Shown here in pieces: positions 17,456 through 26,910 of a stretch of 64,000 bases of DNA. The notes under the pieces are model-generated. The model did no database searches. It had not been told where the DNA came from and worked only from the letters and a program-made list of their open reading frames with translations. Source of the stretch: Shewanella donghaensis (GTDB lineage: Bacteria; Pseudomonadota; Gammaproteobacteria; Enterobacterales; Shewanellaceae); contig NZ_CP041783.1 of assembly GCF_007567505.1 (NCBI RefSeq), positions 3,534,001 to 3,598,000 on the forward strand, in the 5' to 3' direction. How positions within the stretch are numbered: position 1 is the first letter of the stretch; each line of letters begins with the position of its first letter. The position numbers were made by a program, and so were the translations under genes.

Positions 17456-18109
17456 TTAGCCTTTCTCCATAGCCTCAATAAATTTATTTGATTCAGCGAT
17501 CGATTTATTCATTTCACTGATTAAGCTTGAAATATCTGATTGCAGACTTTCAAACTCGCCTTTAATCGCACCAATGGCTTGGGCATTAAGGTTATGCTTC
17601 AAGTACAACATATTGTCTTTCAGTGCCGTTAAAATCGGTGGCATTTTAGCTTCAGCGCGGCGCATGCCTTTAACTAATGAATTGTAAGAACGCTCGGTCT
17701 CTTTTAGTTTAGTGGTGCTATTTCGACGCAGACTGGCTTTGCTGATTTCTTGAATTTCAGTTTCCCATTCTTCAAAAAGCGCTTCAGCAACATCTTCTAC
17801 TTTATCGATACGGTTGCCCACCTCGTCTGCAGCTGATTGGGCTGAATCATATTCGTCTTTGGCTTTGTTGTAGGCATCTTCAAGATTACCGCCATCAAAG
17901 GCGAGTAATGCCTGCATTTCTTCCAGTGCAGAACTAAACTGTTCTTGCGCTTCTTCTTGGGATTCTTTTGCTTCTTCAACGCGGTCAACCATGATGTCAC
18001 GTTTATGGTAGCCGACTTTTTCCATGGCGCCATAATAGGCGCTTTGGCAACCACTGATTAGTAAGCTGCTACTCAGTAATGCCAAGGATATCCATTTCTT
18101 CATCTTCAA
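17456..18109 (-). CDS. DUF2959 family lipoprotein
   Basis: 217 residues with a lipoprotein signal peptide ending in the lipobox LISGCQ (Cys at about residue 21). The mature part is a long, strongly acidic alpha-helical coiled coil (EEAKESQEEAQEQFSSALEEMQALLAF...) beginning with the YHKRDIMVDRVEEA block that I associate with DUF2959 proteins of Shewanella and Vibrio. No enzymatic motif is visible; the role is unknown. It follows a 73-residue membrane protein gene and ends before a terminator, so the two may be co-transcribed. Confidence 0.85.
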   Translation of the reverse strand: MKMKKWISLALLSSSLLISGCQSAYYGAMEKVGYHKRDIMVDRVEEAKESQEEAQEQFSSALEEMQALLAFDGGNLEDAYNKAKDEYDSAQSAADEVGNRIDKVEDVAEALFEEWETEIQEISKASLRRNSTTKLKETERSYNSLVKGMRRAEAKMPPILTALKDNMLYLKHNLNAQAIGAIKGEFESLQSDISSLISEMNKSIAESNKFIEAMEKG

Positions 18110-18130
18110 CTCTCTTATCGTTGTATCGAA

Positions 18131-18352
18131 TTAGTCTGCTTTAAATGTTGCAGCATCAATGATGCTCCAAAGGTGGAGTATTGCGCCAATAATGGCAGGT
18201 ATGATTAATACCCAAAAGAAGTAACATACTGCTGTAAGACAGAAAAATAAAATTGCAGCTATAATGCGACCTTGGACCAGTTGACCTAAACCGGGGAAAA
18301 AGAAACTGGCAATGGCGGCAATCACATTACCTGCTGAACCTTGTTGAGACAT
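18131..18352 (-). CDS. Small membrane protein (TM2-like)
   Basis: 73 residues with two hydrophobic stretches (about 8-26 and 28-62) separated by a short polar turn containing PGLGQLVQGR. The FPGLGQLYxG-type turn recalls TM2-domain and related small membrane proteins. Function unknown. It has an AGGGAG ribosome-binding site and is immediately upstream of the DUF2959 lipoprotein gene in the same direction (21 bp gap), suggesting a two-gene unit. It is divergent from the YihY gene. Confidence 0.7.
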   Translation of the reverse strand: MSQQGSAGNVIAAIASFFFPGLGQLVQGRIIAAILFFCLTAVCYFFWVLIIPAIIGAILHLWSIIDAATFKAD

Positions 18353-18441
18353 TAAATCGCTCCCTTGAAGTGTAACTTACGTGTTATAACATTGTACGAA
18401 GTTAAACGCATAATTGAAAATAAAATAATCAAGAGAATATC

Positions 18442-19341
18442 GTGGTAAATAAGATAGATAAAGCGTATATGAAACGTATTTTAATAAGTAGCTGGCAATT
18501 CGCCCTTCACTTGAAGCAACGTTTGACTGAAGATCAGATTAACGTCAAAGCTGGGCATTTAGCCTATGTCACCCTATTGTCATTGGTGCCAATGGTGGCT
18601 GTGACCATGTCTATGTTGTCCGCATTCCCCGTATTTAAAGGCATTCGCGGAAAAATTGAGAGTTTTATTTACGATAATTTTTTGCCTGCGGCAGGTGATA
18701 CTGTGCAGGTATACATTAATGAATTTGTCGAAAATGCTTCAAAAGGCACCTTTGTTGGGGTAATTGCCTTAGTTGTAGTGGCAATCTTGTTGATTTCAGC
18801 CATTGATAAAGCGCTTAATAATATTTGGCGCACGACCGATAGTCGTTCTTATATGGTGTCTTTTTCGATGTATTGGATGGTGCTAACACTTGGCCCTGTA
18901 TTAACGGGGGCAAGTTTGGTGGCAACATCCTATGTAGTGTCATTATCAGTGTTTGATAATCAAGAAATTTCTGTATTAATGACATGGCTGGTGGAGCGAC
19001 TGCCGATGTTATTCTCTGTCGCATCTATCCTGTTACTTTATATGGTTGTACCGAACAAAAAGGTGCACTTTTCTCATGCATTACTGGGGGCCGTTGTTGC
19101 AGCAATACTGTTTGAGGCGGGTAAAAAGGGTTTTGCCTTTTATGTGACTCAATTCCCAAGCTATGAAGCTATTTATGGCGCGCTGGCGTCAATTCCTATT
19201 TTGTTTGTATGGATCTATGTGTCATGGATTATCGTATTACTGGGTGCCGAAATCACCGCAGCCATGCCTGAATATTTAGATTCAGGCATTTTTTCGGAAT
19301 CAGATACTGAAGATAAGCTTACTGATGACGCCGAAAAGTAA
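18442..19341 (+). CDS. YihY/BrkB family inner-membrane protein
   Basis: 299 residues from GTG 18442 (AAGAGA ribosome-binding site; an ATG at 18469 is an alternative). About six transmembrane helices and the family blocks [18 protein letters not shown] near the N-terminus and [24 protein letters not shown] near the C-terminus identify the YihY/BrkB family. Members were once annotated as ribonuclease BN, which is wrong for this family; the true function is unclear, possibly transport or envelope-related. Confidence 0.92.
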   Translation: MVNKIDKAYMKRILISSWQFALHLKQRLTEDQINVKAGHLAYVTLLSLVPMVAVTMSMLSAFPVFKGIRGKIESFIYDNFLPAAGDTVQVYINEFVENASKGTFVGVIALVVVAILLISAIDKALNNIWRTTDSRSYMVSFSMYWMVLTLGPVLTGASLVATSYVVSLSVFDNQEISVLMTWLVERLPMLFSVASILLLYMVVPNKKVHFSHALLGAVVAAILFEAGKKGFAFYVTQFPSYEAIYGALASIPILFVWIYVSWIIVLLGAEITAAMPEYLDSGIFSESDTEDKLTDDAEK

Positions 19342-19506
19342 GCTAATTTATAAGAGCAATTGAAGTTAACTTCTGTCATCATAATTTTAAGTAATAATAG
19401 AATAAAACCGACTTAATATTTAGCTAACCGCATTTGAATCGGTCATTATTTTTATCATATTGGATTATTTAGCCAGTTGATAACTCTACAGGGATTAAAA
19501 ATAAAA

Positions 19507-20076
19507 ATGAAAAAATTGATACTAGCAGCATGTGTTTTAGGCTTATCGGCGTGCGCAGCAACTGACGCTTCAACAGAAAATACGACAGCTAACGCAGCCC
19601 CCAAGATGATTAATTTAGCCAATATGACGGATGAACAGGCTACAGATGAACTATATAATTCGTTGATTAAGGCCAGTTATTTAGCCACTAAGTTAAGCCC
19701 AAATAGTGTCGCAGTGCAATTTGGTGATAATCAGTTTGTATTACAACCAAGTATGAGCGAACAAGGTGTCGATCGCATCTTAACTAATCGTCTATTTGCC
19801 GTTCACCCTAAACTACACGGCAGTAAAGATTTATTGATATTAATTGGTTCACTAAACCAAAAACTCAACTTTGCTAAATTTGTAATCCGCGATAATGGTG
19901 GTGTAATCCAAGTGCAAGGAGCAGCGACATTTGTTGATTCAATTGAATTGGAAGAGTTACGTCGTTTCTTACTTTGGACTGACGAAGGTCTTAAGCAAGT
20001 GGGTAAATCTTTACCAAAAGGGTCTGAAAACTTAATCAAGCCTATTCCAGTTATTAAAGAAGATACAGCAGCCTAA
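19507..20076 (+). CDS. Lipoprotein of unknown function
   Basis: 189 residues from ATG 19507. A signal peptide with lipobox LGLSACAA (Cys about residue 17) makes this ATG better than the in-frame one at 19477, which would put ten extra residues before the signal. The mature protein has no domain I can name; the N-terminal 25 residues after the Cys are Ala/Thr-rich, followed by a compact mixed alpha/beta region. It lies between yihY and dtd in the same direction, without clear overlap. Confidence 0.7.
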   Translation: MKKLILAACVLGLSACAATDASTENTTANAAPKMINLANMTDEQATDELYNSLIKASYLATKLSPNSVAVQFGDNQFVLQPSMSEQGVDRILTNRLFAVHPKLHGSKDLLILIGSLNQKLNFAKFVIRDNGGVIQVQGAATFVDSIELEELRRFLLWTDEGLKQVGKSLPKGSENLIKPIPVIKEDTAA

Positions 20077-20139
20077 TAGTTTGCTTTATCGGTTTAATAT
20101 GTCGTTGTTTATAATCGAACTGATCATTAGGAAGTAACA

Positions 20140-20589
20140 TTGATTGGCTTAATCCAAAGGGTGACACGCGCAAGTGTCACTGTTGATTCTGAAGAGGGTC
20201 AACAAGTCACCGGAAGTATCGGCAAAGGTTTGTTAGTTTTGCTGGGTGTTGAACGTGAAGATGACATTGAAAAAATGCAAAAGCTGGCCAAAAAAGTGAT
20301 TGGCTATCGTATCTTTAGCGATGAAAATGGCAAGATGAATTTAAACTTGCAACAAGCGGGTGGCGAGTTACTTGTGGTGTCGCAATTTACCTTAGCTGCT
20401 GACACTGGTAAAGGACTTCGTCCTAGCTTTTCTAGTGCGGCTACGCCAGATCAAGCTAATGAGCTTTATGAAGCGTTTATCGGTTTTTGCCGCGAGCAAG
20501 GTGTTACTACTCAGGCTGGCTCATTTGGTGCTGATATGAAAGTAGAGTTAATCAATGATGGACCTGTCACCTTTAACTTGCAGGTTTAG
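20140..20589 (+). CDS. dtd: D-aminoacyl-tRNA deacylase (DTD)
   Basis: 149 residues. Starts at TTG 20140 with AGGAAG five bases upstream and the typical N-terminus (M)[15 protein letters not shown]. The active-site motifs of DTD are present: [18 protein letters not shown] (SQFTL and the Thr-containing loop) and the Gly-cisPro signature [10 protein letters not shown] at the C-terminus. The enzyme removes D-amino acids (and glycine) mischarged onto tRNAs. It overlaps nothing and is followed 20 bp later by a thioesterase-fold gene, the same order as in related genomes. Confidence 0.95.
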   Translation: MIGLIQRVTRASVTVDSEEGQQVTGSIGKGLLVLLGVEREDDIEKMQKLAKKVIGYRIFSDENGKMNLNLQQAGGELLVVSQFTLAADTGKGLRPSFSSAATPDQANELYEAFIGFCREQGVTTQAGSFGADMKVELINDGPVTFNLQV

Positions 20590-20609
20590 AGGTTACAGGA
20601 GGCTAACAG

Positions 20610-21116
20610 ATGAATGTAGATGAGCTGCTTAATGAGCTGCAAAATACCTGGTATAAAACCATTCCTTTGAGTGAGTTTATGCAGGTTCAGCCGCTAAGTT
20701 TTCAAGAGTCTAGTTTTCAAGAGTCTAGTTTTCAAAATCTTGGTTTTCAACAACAAACATTGACCGTTACCGCCCCCATTAAGCCTAATATTAACCTTCA
20801 TCAAACGATGTTTGCGGGTAGCATTTATACCTTAGCGACCTTAACGGGTTGGGGGATGATGTGGTTACAGCAGCAACTGCAGGGCTTCAGTGGCGATATT
20901 GTATTGGCAGATGCGACAATTCGTTATTTAGCACCGATAACTGAAGCGCCAACAGCCTTGGTGACTTGGCCTGATGTTTCCTTAGCAAACCTTGCAACAG
21001 GCGATAAGGCAAAAGTGAAATTGGAAGTAGCGCTTCACTGCAAAGGTAAACTCTGCGCAACGTTTAGCGGCTTATATTTTAGTATCGCGAAAACTAGCAG
21101 AATTAAAATCAAGTAA
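20610..21116 (+). CDS. YiiD C-terminal-type thioesterase-fold protein
   Basis: 168 residues. The region from about residue 55 onward (IKPNINLHQTMFAGSIYTLATLTGWGMMW) is the hot-dog fold seen at the C-terminus of YiiD, a putative thioesterase. Near residues 30-45 the protein has a short tandem repeat (FQESS-FQESS-FQNLG-FQQQ) encoded by 15-bp direct repeats at 20697-20741, unusual for the family. GGAGG precedes the ATG. The gene is co-directional with dtd, likely in one transcript. Substrate unknown. Confidence 0.8.
   Translation: MNVDELLNELQNTWYKTIPLSEFMQVQPLSFQESSFQESSFQNLGFQQQTLTVTAPIKPNINLHQTMFAGSIYTLATLTGWGMMWLQQQLQGFSGDIVLADATIRYLAPITEAPTALVTWPDVSLANLATGDKAKVKLEVALHCKGKLCATFSGLYFSIAKTSRIKIK
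20697..20741 (+). repeat. 15-bp tandem repeats inside the YiiD-like gene
   Basis: Two identical 15-bp units (20697-20711 and 20712-20726, AGTTTTCAAGAGTCT) and a third diverged unit to 20741, each encoding five residues (S-F-Q-E-S type). In-frame repeats of this size can expand or contract by slippage without disrupting the gene. Confidence 0.85.
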
Positions 21117-21117
21117 C

Positions 21118-21438
21118 TTATTTAGGCTGACAACAGACTAAGTCTTTTAAAGCTCCACCATTTACTACGCACATAAACCCTTCATTATTCAGTACGTCAC
21201 AGCCTTTTTGCGCTCGAATCCCTGCACCGCAATAGACTACAAACTGTTGCTGTTTATCTGTTAGATTTGATAACCACTGAGCTATTTCTGTAAGCGGTAC
21301 ATTGATCGCGCTTGGCAAATGACCCGAAGCAAACTCATCCGGATTACGAACATCAATGACTTGTGCCCCTTGATCGATTAACTGCCAGCATGTTTCTGGA
21401 TTTTGACTACCTGACATTGAAGCTGATTGATTTGACAT
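21118..21438 (-). CDS. Rhodanese-like sulfurtransferase
   Basis: 106 residues forming a single rhodanese domain: the first signature VIDVRNPDEFASGHLPSAINVPL, then the active-site loop VVYCGAGIRAQKG with the catalytic Cys. Single-domain rhodaneses transfer sulfane sulfur from thiosulfate or polysulfide. It has no signal peptide, so a cytoplasmic location is expected. It is convergent with the YiiD-like gene (ends 1 bp apart). Confidence 0.92.
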   Translation of the reverse strand: MSNQSASMSGSQNPETCWQLIDQGAQVIDVRNPDEFASGHLPSAINVPLTEIAQWLSNLTDKQQQFVVYCGAGIRAQKGCDVLNNEGFMCVVNGGALKDLVCCQPK

Positions 21439-21634
21439 GAGGCGTTACCTATTTTTGTGAATTTCAAATAATTGCAAACTTTCGCATTAGAGTTTAATCA
21501 ATAAGATTATTCTAATTTAAGTGTGGTTGCAAGTGTCATAATAAGCGCTATAACTCGTAGGGCTTAAAGACTTCAGGCGTTATTTCGCTGCATAAGCCTC
21601 TCGTTGTTTGAGCTTATTAGCTGCTATAGATGAA

Positions 21635-21670
21635 AAAAGCGAGTAAACCACTTATGGCGTACTCGCTTTT
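21635..21670 (-). terminator. Rho-independent terminator after the HEAT-like gene
   Basis: An 11-bp perfect stem, AAAAGCGAGTA 21635-21645 with 21660-21670, 14-nt loop. Read on the minus strand it ends in TTTTTT and lies 17 bp after the stop codon of the secreted HEAT-like protein. It may be the actual 3' end of the APE transcript, since no terminator is visible between apeR and that gene. Confidence 0.8.
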
Positions 21671-21686
21671 CAATAATATTTTAATC

Positions 21687-22433
21687 TTAGAAGTAGTAAT
21701 TTTTTAGGTATTTACTGGCATATTTACGTAACTTCTTCTGCTTAGCATTTGCAGCGACATCCTCAACGACAGGTTTATATTTATCTTCACTCGATATCGC
21801 TAGCGCTTTAGTGACATATGCATAGGCATCGATAGCGAGTTTACTATCATCAATTAAGCGCATAGGTTGTAATTGAGCAGCAAGCTGACTCAGCATGTAA
21901 TCATCAAATACGTTGTCATTGATAATGCGCCTAGCAGTTAGACGTATCAGCTCTAAGTCATCACTTCTCAAGGCCGCAGCATAAACATTTTGTAAATGTG
22001 GCTGCGCTTTATCATATTGACTTTTATCTCGTAAAAAGACATTCCACTTTTTAAATTTCTCGAGATCTTCAATAGCCTGTTTGGCATACTTTCTAATTTT
22101 TCGATGAGCCTCCCCTTGAGCTATATATGATAAATATTCTTTATATTGCGGGTCACCTGAATACCCTAAGCCTTTAATAAGCCATGAGGTATTATCAATT
22201 GAATGTCTATCTGTCGCAGAAGGAAGTTGGGCCTCAATTTTATCTTTGATGGTGTTGTAAATACTTGGATCTTCTAATCCCACCAATACAATAGACTCAA
22301 TAGCTTGTTGTTGTTTATAAGTATCATTACCAGAAAATATCTGCTGATATTCTTCGGTTGTATATGTTTTAGCTATGGTTAATGGGCTGAGTAAGCAGCA
22401 ACCCATAACTAAGCTGTTAAGTAATAATTTCAT
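21687..22433 (-). CDS. Secreted protein with HEAT-like helical repeats, function unknown
   Basis: 248 residues with a signal peptide (MKLLLNSLVMGCCLLSPLTIAK). The mature protein is built of short paired helices (IESIVLVGLEDPSIYNTIKDKIE, then SWLIKGLGYSGDPQYKEYLS), resembling HEAT/PBS-lyase-type repeats that mediate protein contacts. No catalytic motif is visible. It is 61 bp after apeR on the same strand with no terminator between, so it may be the last gene of the APE operon, but it is not a known APE component. Confidence 0.65.
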   Translation of the reverse strand: MKLLLNSLVMGCCLLSPLTIAKTYTTEEYQQIFSGNDTYKQQQAIESIVLVGLEDPSIYNTIKDKIEAQLPSATDRHSIDNTSWLIKGLGYSGDPQYKEYLSYIAQGEAHRKIRKYAKQAIEDLEKFKKWNVFLRDKSQYDKAQPHLQNVYAAALRSDDLELIRLTARRIINDNVFDDYMLSQLAAQLQPMRLIDDSKLAIDAYAYVTKALAISSEDKYKPVVEDVAANAKQKKLRKYASKYLKNYYF

Positions 22434-22494
22434 GTCATATCCTTATGATTAATCGATTGACTGTTATTGTCTGTATAGAATGATAAAAGTGTTT

Positions 22495-23727
22495 TTACTT
22501 TGTCCAACGCTTAAAGATTAATGATGTGTTGATGCCACCAAATGCAAAATTATTACTCATAACGTAATCGGTGTCGATTTGGCGAATCTCATCTTTGATG
22601 TAATCAAGTGGCGCGCATTCTGGGTCGACTTCTTCAAGGTTAAGGCTTGGCGCGAACCAACCCGCATTCATCATTTCGATACTCACCCAAGCTTCCAATG
22701 CCCCACAAGCACCGAGTGTGTGGCCTGTATAACTTTTCAGTGATGAAATAGGCACTTGCTCCCCAAAAACAGCATAGGTTGCAGCTGATTCAGCAATATC
22801 ACCGCGCTCAGTGGCGGTGCCATGGGCATTGATGTAACCAATTTTATTAGCGTCAATCGCTGCATCTTTTAATGCTAAACGAATCGCGACTTCCATGGTG
22901 TCAGCATTAGGCTGAGTAATATGCAGCCCATCTGAATTGGTACCAAAGCCAACTAATTCAGCATAGATTTTTGCGCCGCGAGCTTGAGCGTGCCCTAACT
23001 CTTCAAGGACTAAAGTACAGGCTCCTTCACCAATGACTAAGCCGTCTCGCTGGCTATCAAAAGGTCTAGGGGTTGATTGTGGCTGGTCGTTCTTAGTACT
23101 AGTGGCAAACAGGGTGTCAAACACTACCGCTTCAGTGGGACAGAGTTCTTCACCTCCGCCAGCGAGCATTAGGGTTTGTTGACCGAATTTTATGGCTTCA
23201 TAGGCGTAACCAATAGCTTGGCTGCCAGAGGTACAGGCGCTGCTTGTGGTATGAACTCGACCTTTGAGACCAAAAAAGACGCCAACATTTACCGCTGTGG
23301 TATGTGCCATCATACGGATATAGCTAGTGGCATTAATGCCCGACATATCGCCATTTTTAAGCATATCACCGAAGCCAACAATAGGTTCTGTACTGCCAGT
23401 TGAAGAGCCGTAAGCTACGCCCATGTCACCGAATTTTATGAGCGGGTCATCTAGTAGGCCCGCATCTTCTAATGCAATTTCACTGGCTCGGGTCGCCATA
23501 ATGGAAACCCGTCCCATTGAACGTATTTTTTTGCGAGAATAATGCTTAGGTTTTTCAAAATCGGTAATCGGTGCTGCAAGGCGGGTATTGAGTCCTGGAT
23601 ATTTGTCCCATTCACTCATAGTGACGACACAGTTATGTTTATCTTGTAACCGTTTAGCAATGGTGGGCCAATCTTGCCCCAATGCTGAAATTCCACCTAT
23701 GCCAGTAATAACCACTCTGCGGTTCAT
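22495..23727 (-). CDS. apeR: ApeR-like 3-ketoacyl-ACP synthase (aryl polyene cluster)
   Basis: 410 residues of the FabF/KAS II type. The catalytic triad is intact: Cys165 in HTTSSACTSGSQ, His in NAHGTATERGD near residue 303, and His in SYTGHTLGACGA near residue 340. In APE systems this second KS, distinct from the ApeO/ApeC pair, is thought to make early chain units. It is the last of the cluster genes and overlaps the preceding apeQ by 4 nt. Confidence 0.9.
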   Translation of the reverse strand: MNRRVVITGIGGISALGQDWPTIAKRLQDKHNCVVTMSEWDKYPGLNTRLAAPITDFEKPKHYSRKKIRSMGRVSIMATRASEIALEDAGLLDDPLIKFGDMGVAYGSSTGSTEPIVGFGDMLKNGDMSGINATSYIRMMAHTTAVNVGVFFGLKGRVHTTSSACTSGSQAIGYAYEAIKFGQQTLMLAGGGEELCPTEAVVFDTLFATSTKNDQPQSTPRPFDSQRDGLVIGEGACTLVLEELGHAQARGAKIYAELVGFGTNSDGLHITQPNADTMEVAIRLALKDAAIDANKIGYINAHGTATERGDIAESAATYAVFGEQVPISSLKSYTGHTLGACGALEAWVSIEMMNAGWFAPSLNLEEVDPECAPLDYIKDEIRQIDTDYVMSNNFAFGGINTSLIFKRWTK

Positions 23728-24455
23728 ATCATGCCCCCGTTAACTGAGATAACTTGGCGGGTAATATAAGCCGCGTCATCTGACATCAAAAAGTTGGCTA
23801 ATCCAGCAATTTCATTGGTTTTGCCCATACGGCGCATTGGCACTATTTGATTAATCATTTCTTTTGGAAAGTCAGCAACCATATCGGTTTCAATTAAACC
23901 TGGCGCGATACAATTAACGGTAATTTTTCGCTTGGCTAACTCTAGCGATAAAGCCTTAGTTGCGCCGATTAATCCTGCTTTTGACGCGCTATAATTCACT
24001 TGGCCACGATTACCTGCAATACCGGATACTGATGCCATAGTAATGATGCGGCCACCAAATCGGGCTTGTATCATGGGCATAATCGTCGGCTGAATGACAT
24101 TGTAGAAACCATCTAAATTGGTATGAATAACGCTGTCCCACTCTTCATCTGTCATCGCTGGAAATGCGGTGTCGCGGGTGATGCCAGCATTCAGAATAAC
24201 GCCGTAATAGGCGCCATTGAGTTCAATATCTGCAGTGATTTTTTCTTTAGCGAGTGCGCGGTCAGCAACATCAAAAGCGATAAGGCTCACATTCACACCT
24301 AAAGCCATAATTTCGGCTTGGGTTTGCTCAGCAGTAACAATGTTACTGTGGTAATGAACGGCGATATCGTAACCTTGTTGGGCTAACTTCAATGCAATCG
24401 CTTTACCTATGCCACGGCTTGACCCTGTCACTAAGACTCTTTTATTTATTGTCAT
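23724..24455 (-). CDS. apeQ: ApeQ-like 3-ketoacyl-ACP reductase
   Basis: 243 residues of the short-chain dehydrogenase/FabG type: NADPH-binding GSSRGIGKA at 11-19, catalytic Ser in SVSGIAGNRGQ, and YSASKAG (Tyr and Lys). It reduces the 3-keto group after each condensation of the growing polyene. It lies between apeP and apeR in the cluster, with a 4-nt overlap to apeR. Confidence 0.92.
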   Translation of the reverse strand: MTINKRVLVTGSSRGIGKAIALKLAQQGYDIAVHYHSNIVTAEQTQAEIMALGVNVSLIAFDVADRALAKEKITADIELNGAYYGVILNAGITRDTAFPAMTDEEWDSVIHTNLDGFYNVIQPTIMPMIQARFGGRIITMASVSGIAGNRGQVNYSASKAGLIGATKALSLELAKRKITVNCIAPGLIETDMVADFPKEMINQIVPMRRMGKTNEIAGLANFLMSDDAAYITRQVISVNGGMI

Positions 24456-24506
24456 TTTTGCTCCATGAGTATTAGAGGCTGTATGTTTATTATTTGGTTT
24501 TCTACG

Positions 24507-25004
24507 TTAAACATTGGCTTCAGCTTGGCTGTCATTGATATAGCCTTTGGTATCTTGTGGCTGAAACACATTAACATTGGCTAGGGCAATGATGTCGTTA
24601 CCTGCAAAAATTTGGCAATCAAATACCGCCAGCCCTGATTCTTCTTGATAAAGTCTCGCTACATGAATTTGATAGGTCTGACCCAGTTTGTAGCATGATT
24701 GATGCATCACCAACTTTCGCGTACCTAATAAAAAGCCCACTCGAACTTTATCACTCTTTAAATGAGCTTCAACACCTGCTAATGCAGCAATACTTTGCGC
24801 CATATATTCAATGCCCACATAATTTGGAACCCCGTTTAAAGGCTCGCTGAAGTAGGCACTAGATTCGCTAATGGTCACTTCAGTGATGAGCTTATCGATA
24901 TCATGAGTAAGCAAACGATCAATCAAAATCATTGGTGCTCTATGGGGAACAAAATGGCTGACTTCTTGAGTTAGCAACTGTGGTTGAGCGATAAGGTTAG
25001 GCAT
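24507..25004 (-). CDS. apeP: ApeP-like 3-hydroxyacyl-ACP dehydratase
   Basis: 165 residues with a hot-dog fold. The segment HFVPHRAPMILIDRLL carries the FabZ/FabA-like PHRxPM motif with the catalytic His, and GIEYMAQSIAALAG is the helix that carries the acidic partner (Glu). In APE systems ApeP works with ApeI to dehydrate 3-hydroxy intermediates, giving the conjugated double bonds. The start overlaps the end of apeO by 8 nt. Confidence 0.88.
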   Translation of the reverse strand: MPNLIAQPQLLTQEVSHFVPHRAPMILIDRLLTHDIDKLITEVTISESSAYFSEPLNGVPNYVGIEYMAQSIAALAGVEAHLKSDKVRVGFLLGTRKLVMHQSCYKLGQTYQIHVARLYQEESGLAVFDCQIFAGNDIIALANVNVFQPQDTKGYINDSQAEANV

Positions 25005-26223
25005 GTTGACCTCTACTTCGGCCTAAAATAATACTGGCGTTACTGCCACCAAATGCAAATGAGTTACTCATAATGTAATCTAGTGTTGTCGACTGACCGT
25101 GAGTCACCAATGGCAACACAGGGTTATCTACGTCTTGTTGTTGATCCCACACTTGTGGGGGTAACATTTGTTTGTCGTTATGATGGCTTAATAATAAATA
25201 GCAAAATGCAGCTTCTATTGCTCCTGCAGCGCCGAGACAATGGCCCACTAAAGGTTTGGTGGAACTGCAAAATGGAATGCTTGCGCCATCAGTATTTGCA
25301 AAGACTTGCTGCATCGCTAGAGATTCCATCGCATCATTTTTTGGTGTTGCGGTGCCATGTAAATTTACATAGCTAATCTGGTTTGGCTGAAGGTTCGCAT
25401 CAGTCAAGGCATTGTTCATTGCGGCAATAGCGCCAGTCCCTTGTGGGTGTGGCGCTGATATATGGTGGGCATCGGATGACTCACCAATACCTGCGAGGAT
25501 TATTTCTTCAGGGTTATTTGTTGATGACTTTTCAAGAGTAAAAAGTGCTGCGCCTTCGCCGATATTAATCCCATCTCGGTTTTGGCTAAAGGGATTACAC
25601 AAACCTGCTGATACAGACTCTAGCGCATTGAAACCGTTGACCGTCAGCTGACATAAACTATCAACTCCACCCACTATGACAACATCACATAAATCGGCAT
25701 TCAATAATCGCTTGGCGCTAGCAAAGACCTTGGTGCTAGAAGAACACGCTGTCGATACCGTGTAGCAAGGGCCCGATAAATCATAATATTGACGCAGGAA
25801 ATCACTGGTGCTGCCCAGTTCTTGTTGCGCGTAATGATAAGCAGGTGGGAAAGTGCCGTGCTTGGCATGATAGCTTAATGCCGCCTCGCCCTTAGAAATA
25901 CCTGAAGTACTGGTTCCGAGAACCACTGCAATTCGTGAAGCGCCAAATTGCTGTTTTGCTTGCTCGATAAGCTTGTCTAACTGCTTCGCAGCGCTATACA
26001 GTAAGCGATTATTACGACAGTCAAACTGCGATAGATTCTCAGGGATCTGCTGTAGAAGCGCATCATCAATGGCACCAACGCGAGTGGTGGCATTAAACAT
26101 TAGGTCATCTCTTAACACCATAGCGCTGGTATCACCTGCTAATAAGTTAGCAAGCACTTGCTGTGGTGTTTGGCCTAATGGCGTACAAAGTCCGATACTA
26201 GTTATGGCTATAGAGTGAGTCAT
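24997..26223 (-). CDS. apeO: ApeO-like 3-ketoacyl-ACP synthase, main elongating KS
   Basis: 408 residues of the KAS II type with Cys160 in TVSTACSSSTK, His in NLHGTATPKND and His in VGHCLGAAGA, so all catalytic residues are present. By analogy with Xenorhabdus ApeO it should pair with the chain-length factor ApeC, encoded at the other end of this operon, to elongate the aryl starter with malonyl units. Confidence 0.9.
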   Translation of the reverse strand: MTHSIAITSIGLCTPLGQTPQQVLANLLAGDTSAMVLRDDLMFNATTRVGAIDDALLQQIPENLSQFDCRNNRLLYSAAKQLDKLIEQAKQQFGASRIAVVLGTSTSGISKGEAALSYHAKHGTFPPAYHYAQQELGSTSDFLRQYYDLSGPCYTVSTACSSSTKVFASAKRLLNADLCDVVIVGGVDSLCQLTVNGFNALESVSAGLCNPFSQNRDGINIGEGAALFTLEKSSTNNPEEIILAGIGESSDAHHISAPHPQGTGAIAAMNNALTDANLQPNQISYVNLHGTATPKNDAMESLAMQQVFANTDGASIPFCSSTKPLVGHCLGAAGAIEAAFCYLLLSHHNDKQMLPPQVWDQQQDVDNPVLPLVTHGQSTTLDYIMSNSFAFGGSNASIILGRSRGQHA

Positions 26224-26284
26224 TACTTACACTTTTTATGATTGTTCATTATGTTTAGCACGCATAGTTCGTTACAGCGTTTAG

Positions 26285-26908
26285 CTACAGCGGCGAAATC
26301 GACAAGGTGATATTCGCTGCAGGGAAACGCAAGATGACATTTGCTATCCAAGGATTAATATCTGAGTAACTAATGTGAATAGCCGCTTCATTGTTGACTA
26401 AGAGTGCACTACAGCGAGCACTGTCGTTATTTCCATCTACCTTACAATCGATATCTTGCATCTGCCCTTGACTGAAATAAGGGTTCACCTGTGGGTGAGG
26501 ACGATATATCAGTTGCATGATAGCCATTAAATATTCTGCTTTAAACTCATCACCCATCAACATGTTTTGCTTGCTGATAACTGTTTCACCATCATAAGTA
26601 ATCGTGAATAATGCCTGACCTAAAGGCGCTAGGCCTACCATGGTCATCACCTCAGAACTTAATTCTAATTGAGTGAGCAGTTCATGATGTTTATCACCAT
26701 GGGTAAAGCTAATTTTTTGCGTCAATTGATGATCAATACTTGACGATTCAGGCTTCAAACCTAATTCTGATGCTGTTACCAATGGCGCTAAGCAGTAATT
26801 GACTTCAGGTGTTAATAATACACAGGTTTGCCGTTGAAGCTGGTGACTACAACCAGCTAAAAGCAGTAACAGTAGTATCGAAAATTTAGTGAGGGATGTA
26901 CGCCACAT
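26285..26908 (-). CDS. apeN: ApeN-like DUF3261 outer-membrane lipoprotein
   Basis: 207 residues from ATG 26908, chosen because it places a compact signal peptide with lipobox LLLAGCSH at the N-terminus and overlaps the preceding gene only slightly; an ATG at 26938 would add ten polar residues. The mature part resembles DUF3261 (LAPLGQALFTITYDG, then QLIYRP). In APE clusters such a lipoprotein accompanies the LolA-like and MMPL proteins and is thought to help place the lipid in the outer membrane. Confidence 0.78.
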   Translation of the reverse strand: MWRTSLTKFSILLLLLLAGCSHQLQRQTCVLLTPEVNYCLAPLVTASELGLKPESSSIDHQLTQKISFTHGDKHHELLTQLELSSEVMTMVGLAPLGQALFTITYDGETVISKQNMLMGDEFKAEYLMAIMQLIYRPHPQVNPYFSQGQMQDIDCKVDGNNDSARCSALLVNNEAAIHISYSDINPWIANVILRFPAANITLSISPL

Positions 26909-26910
26909 AG

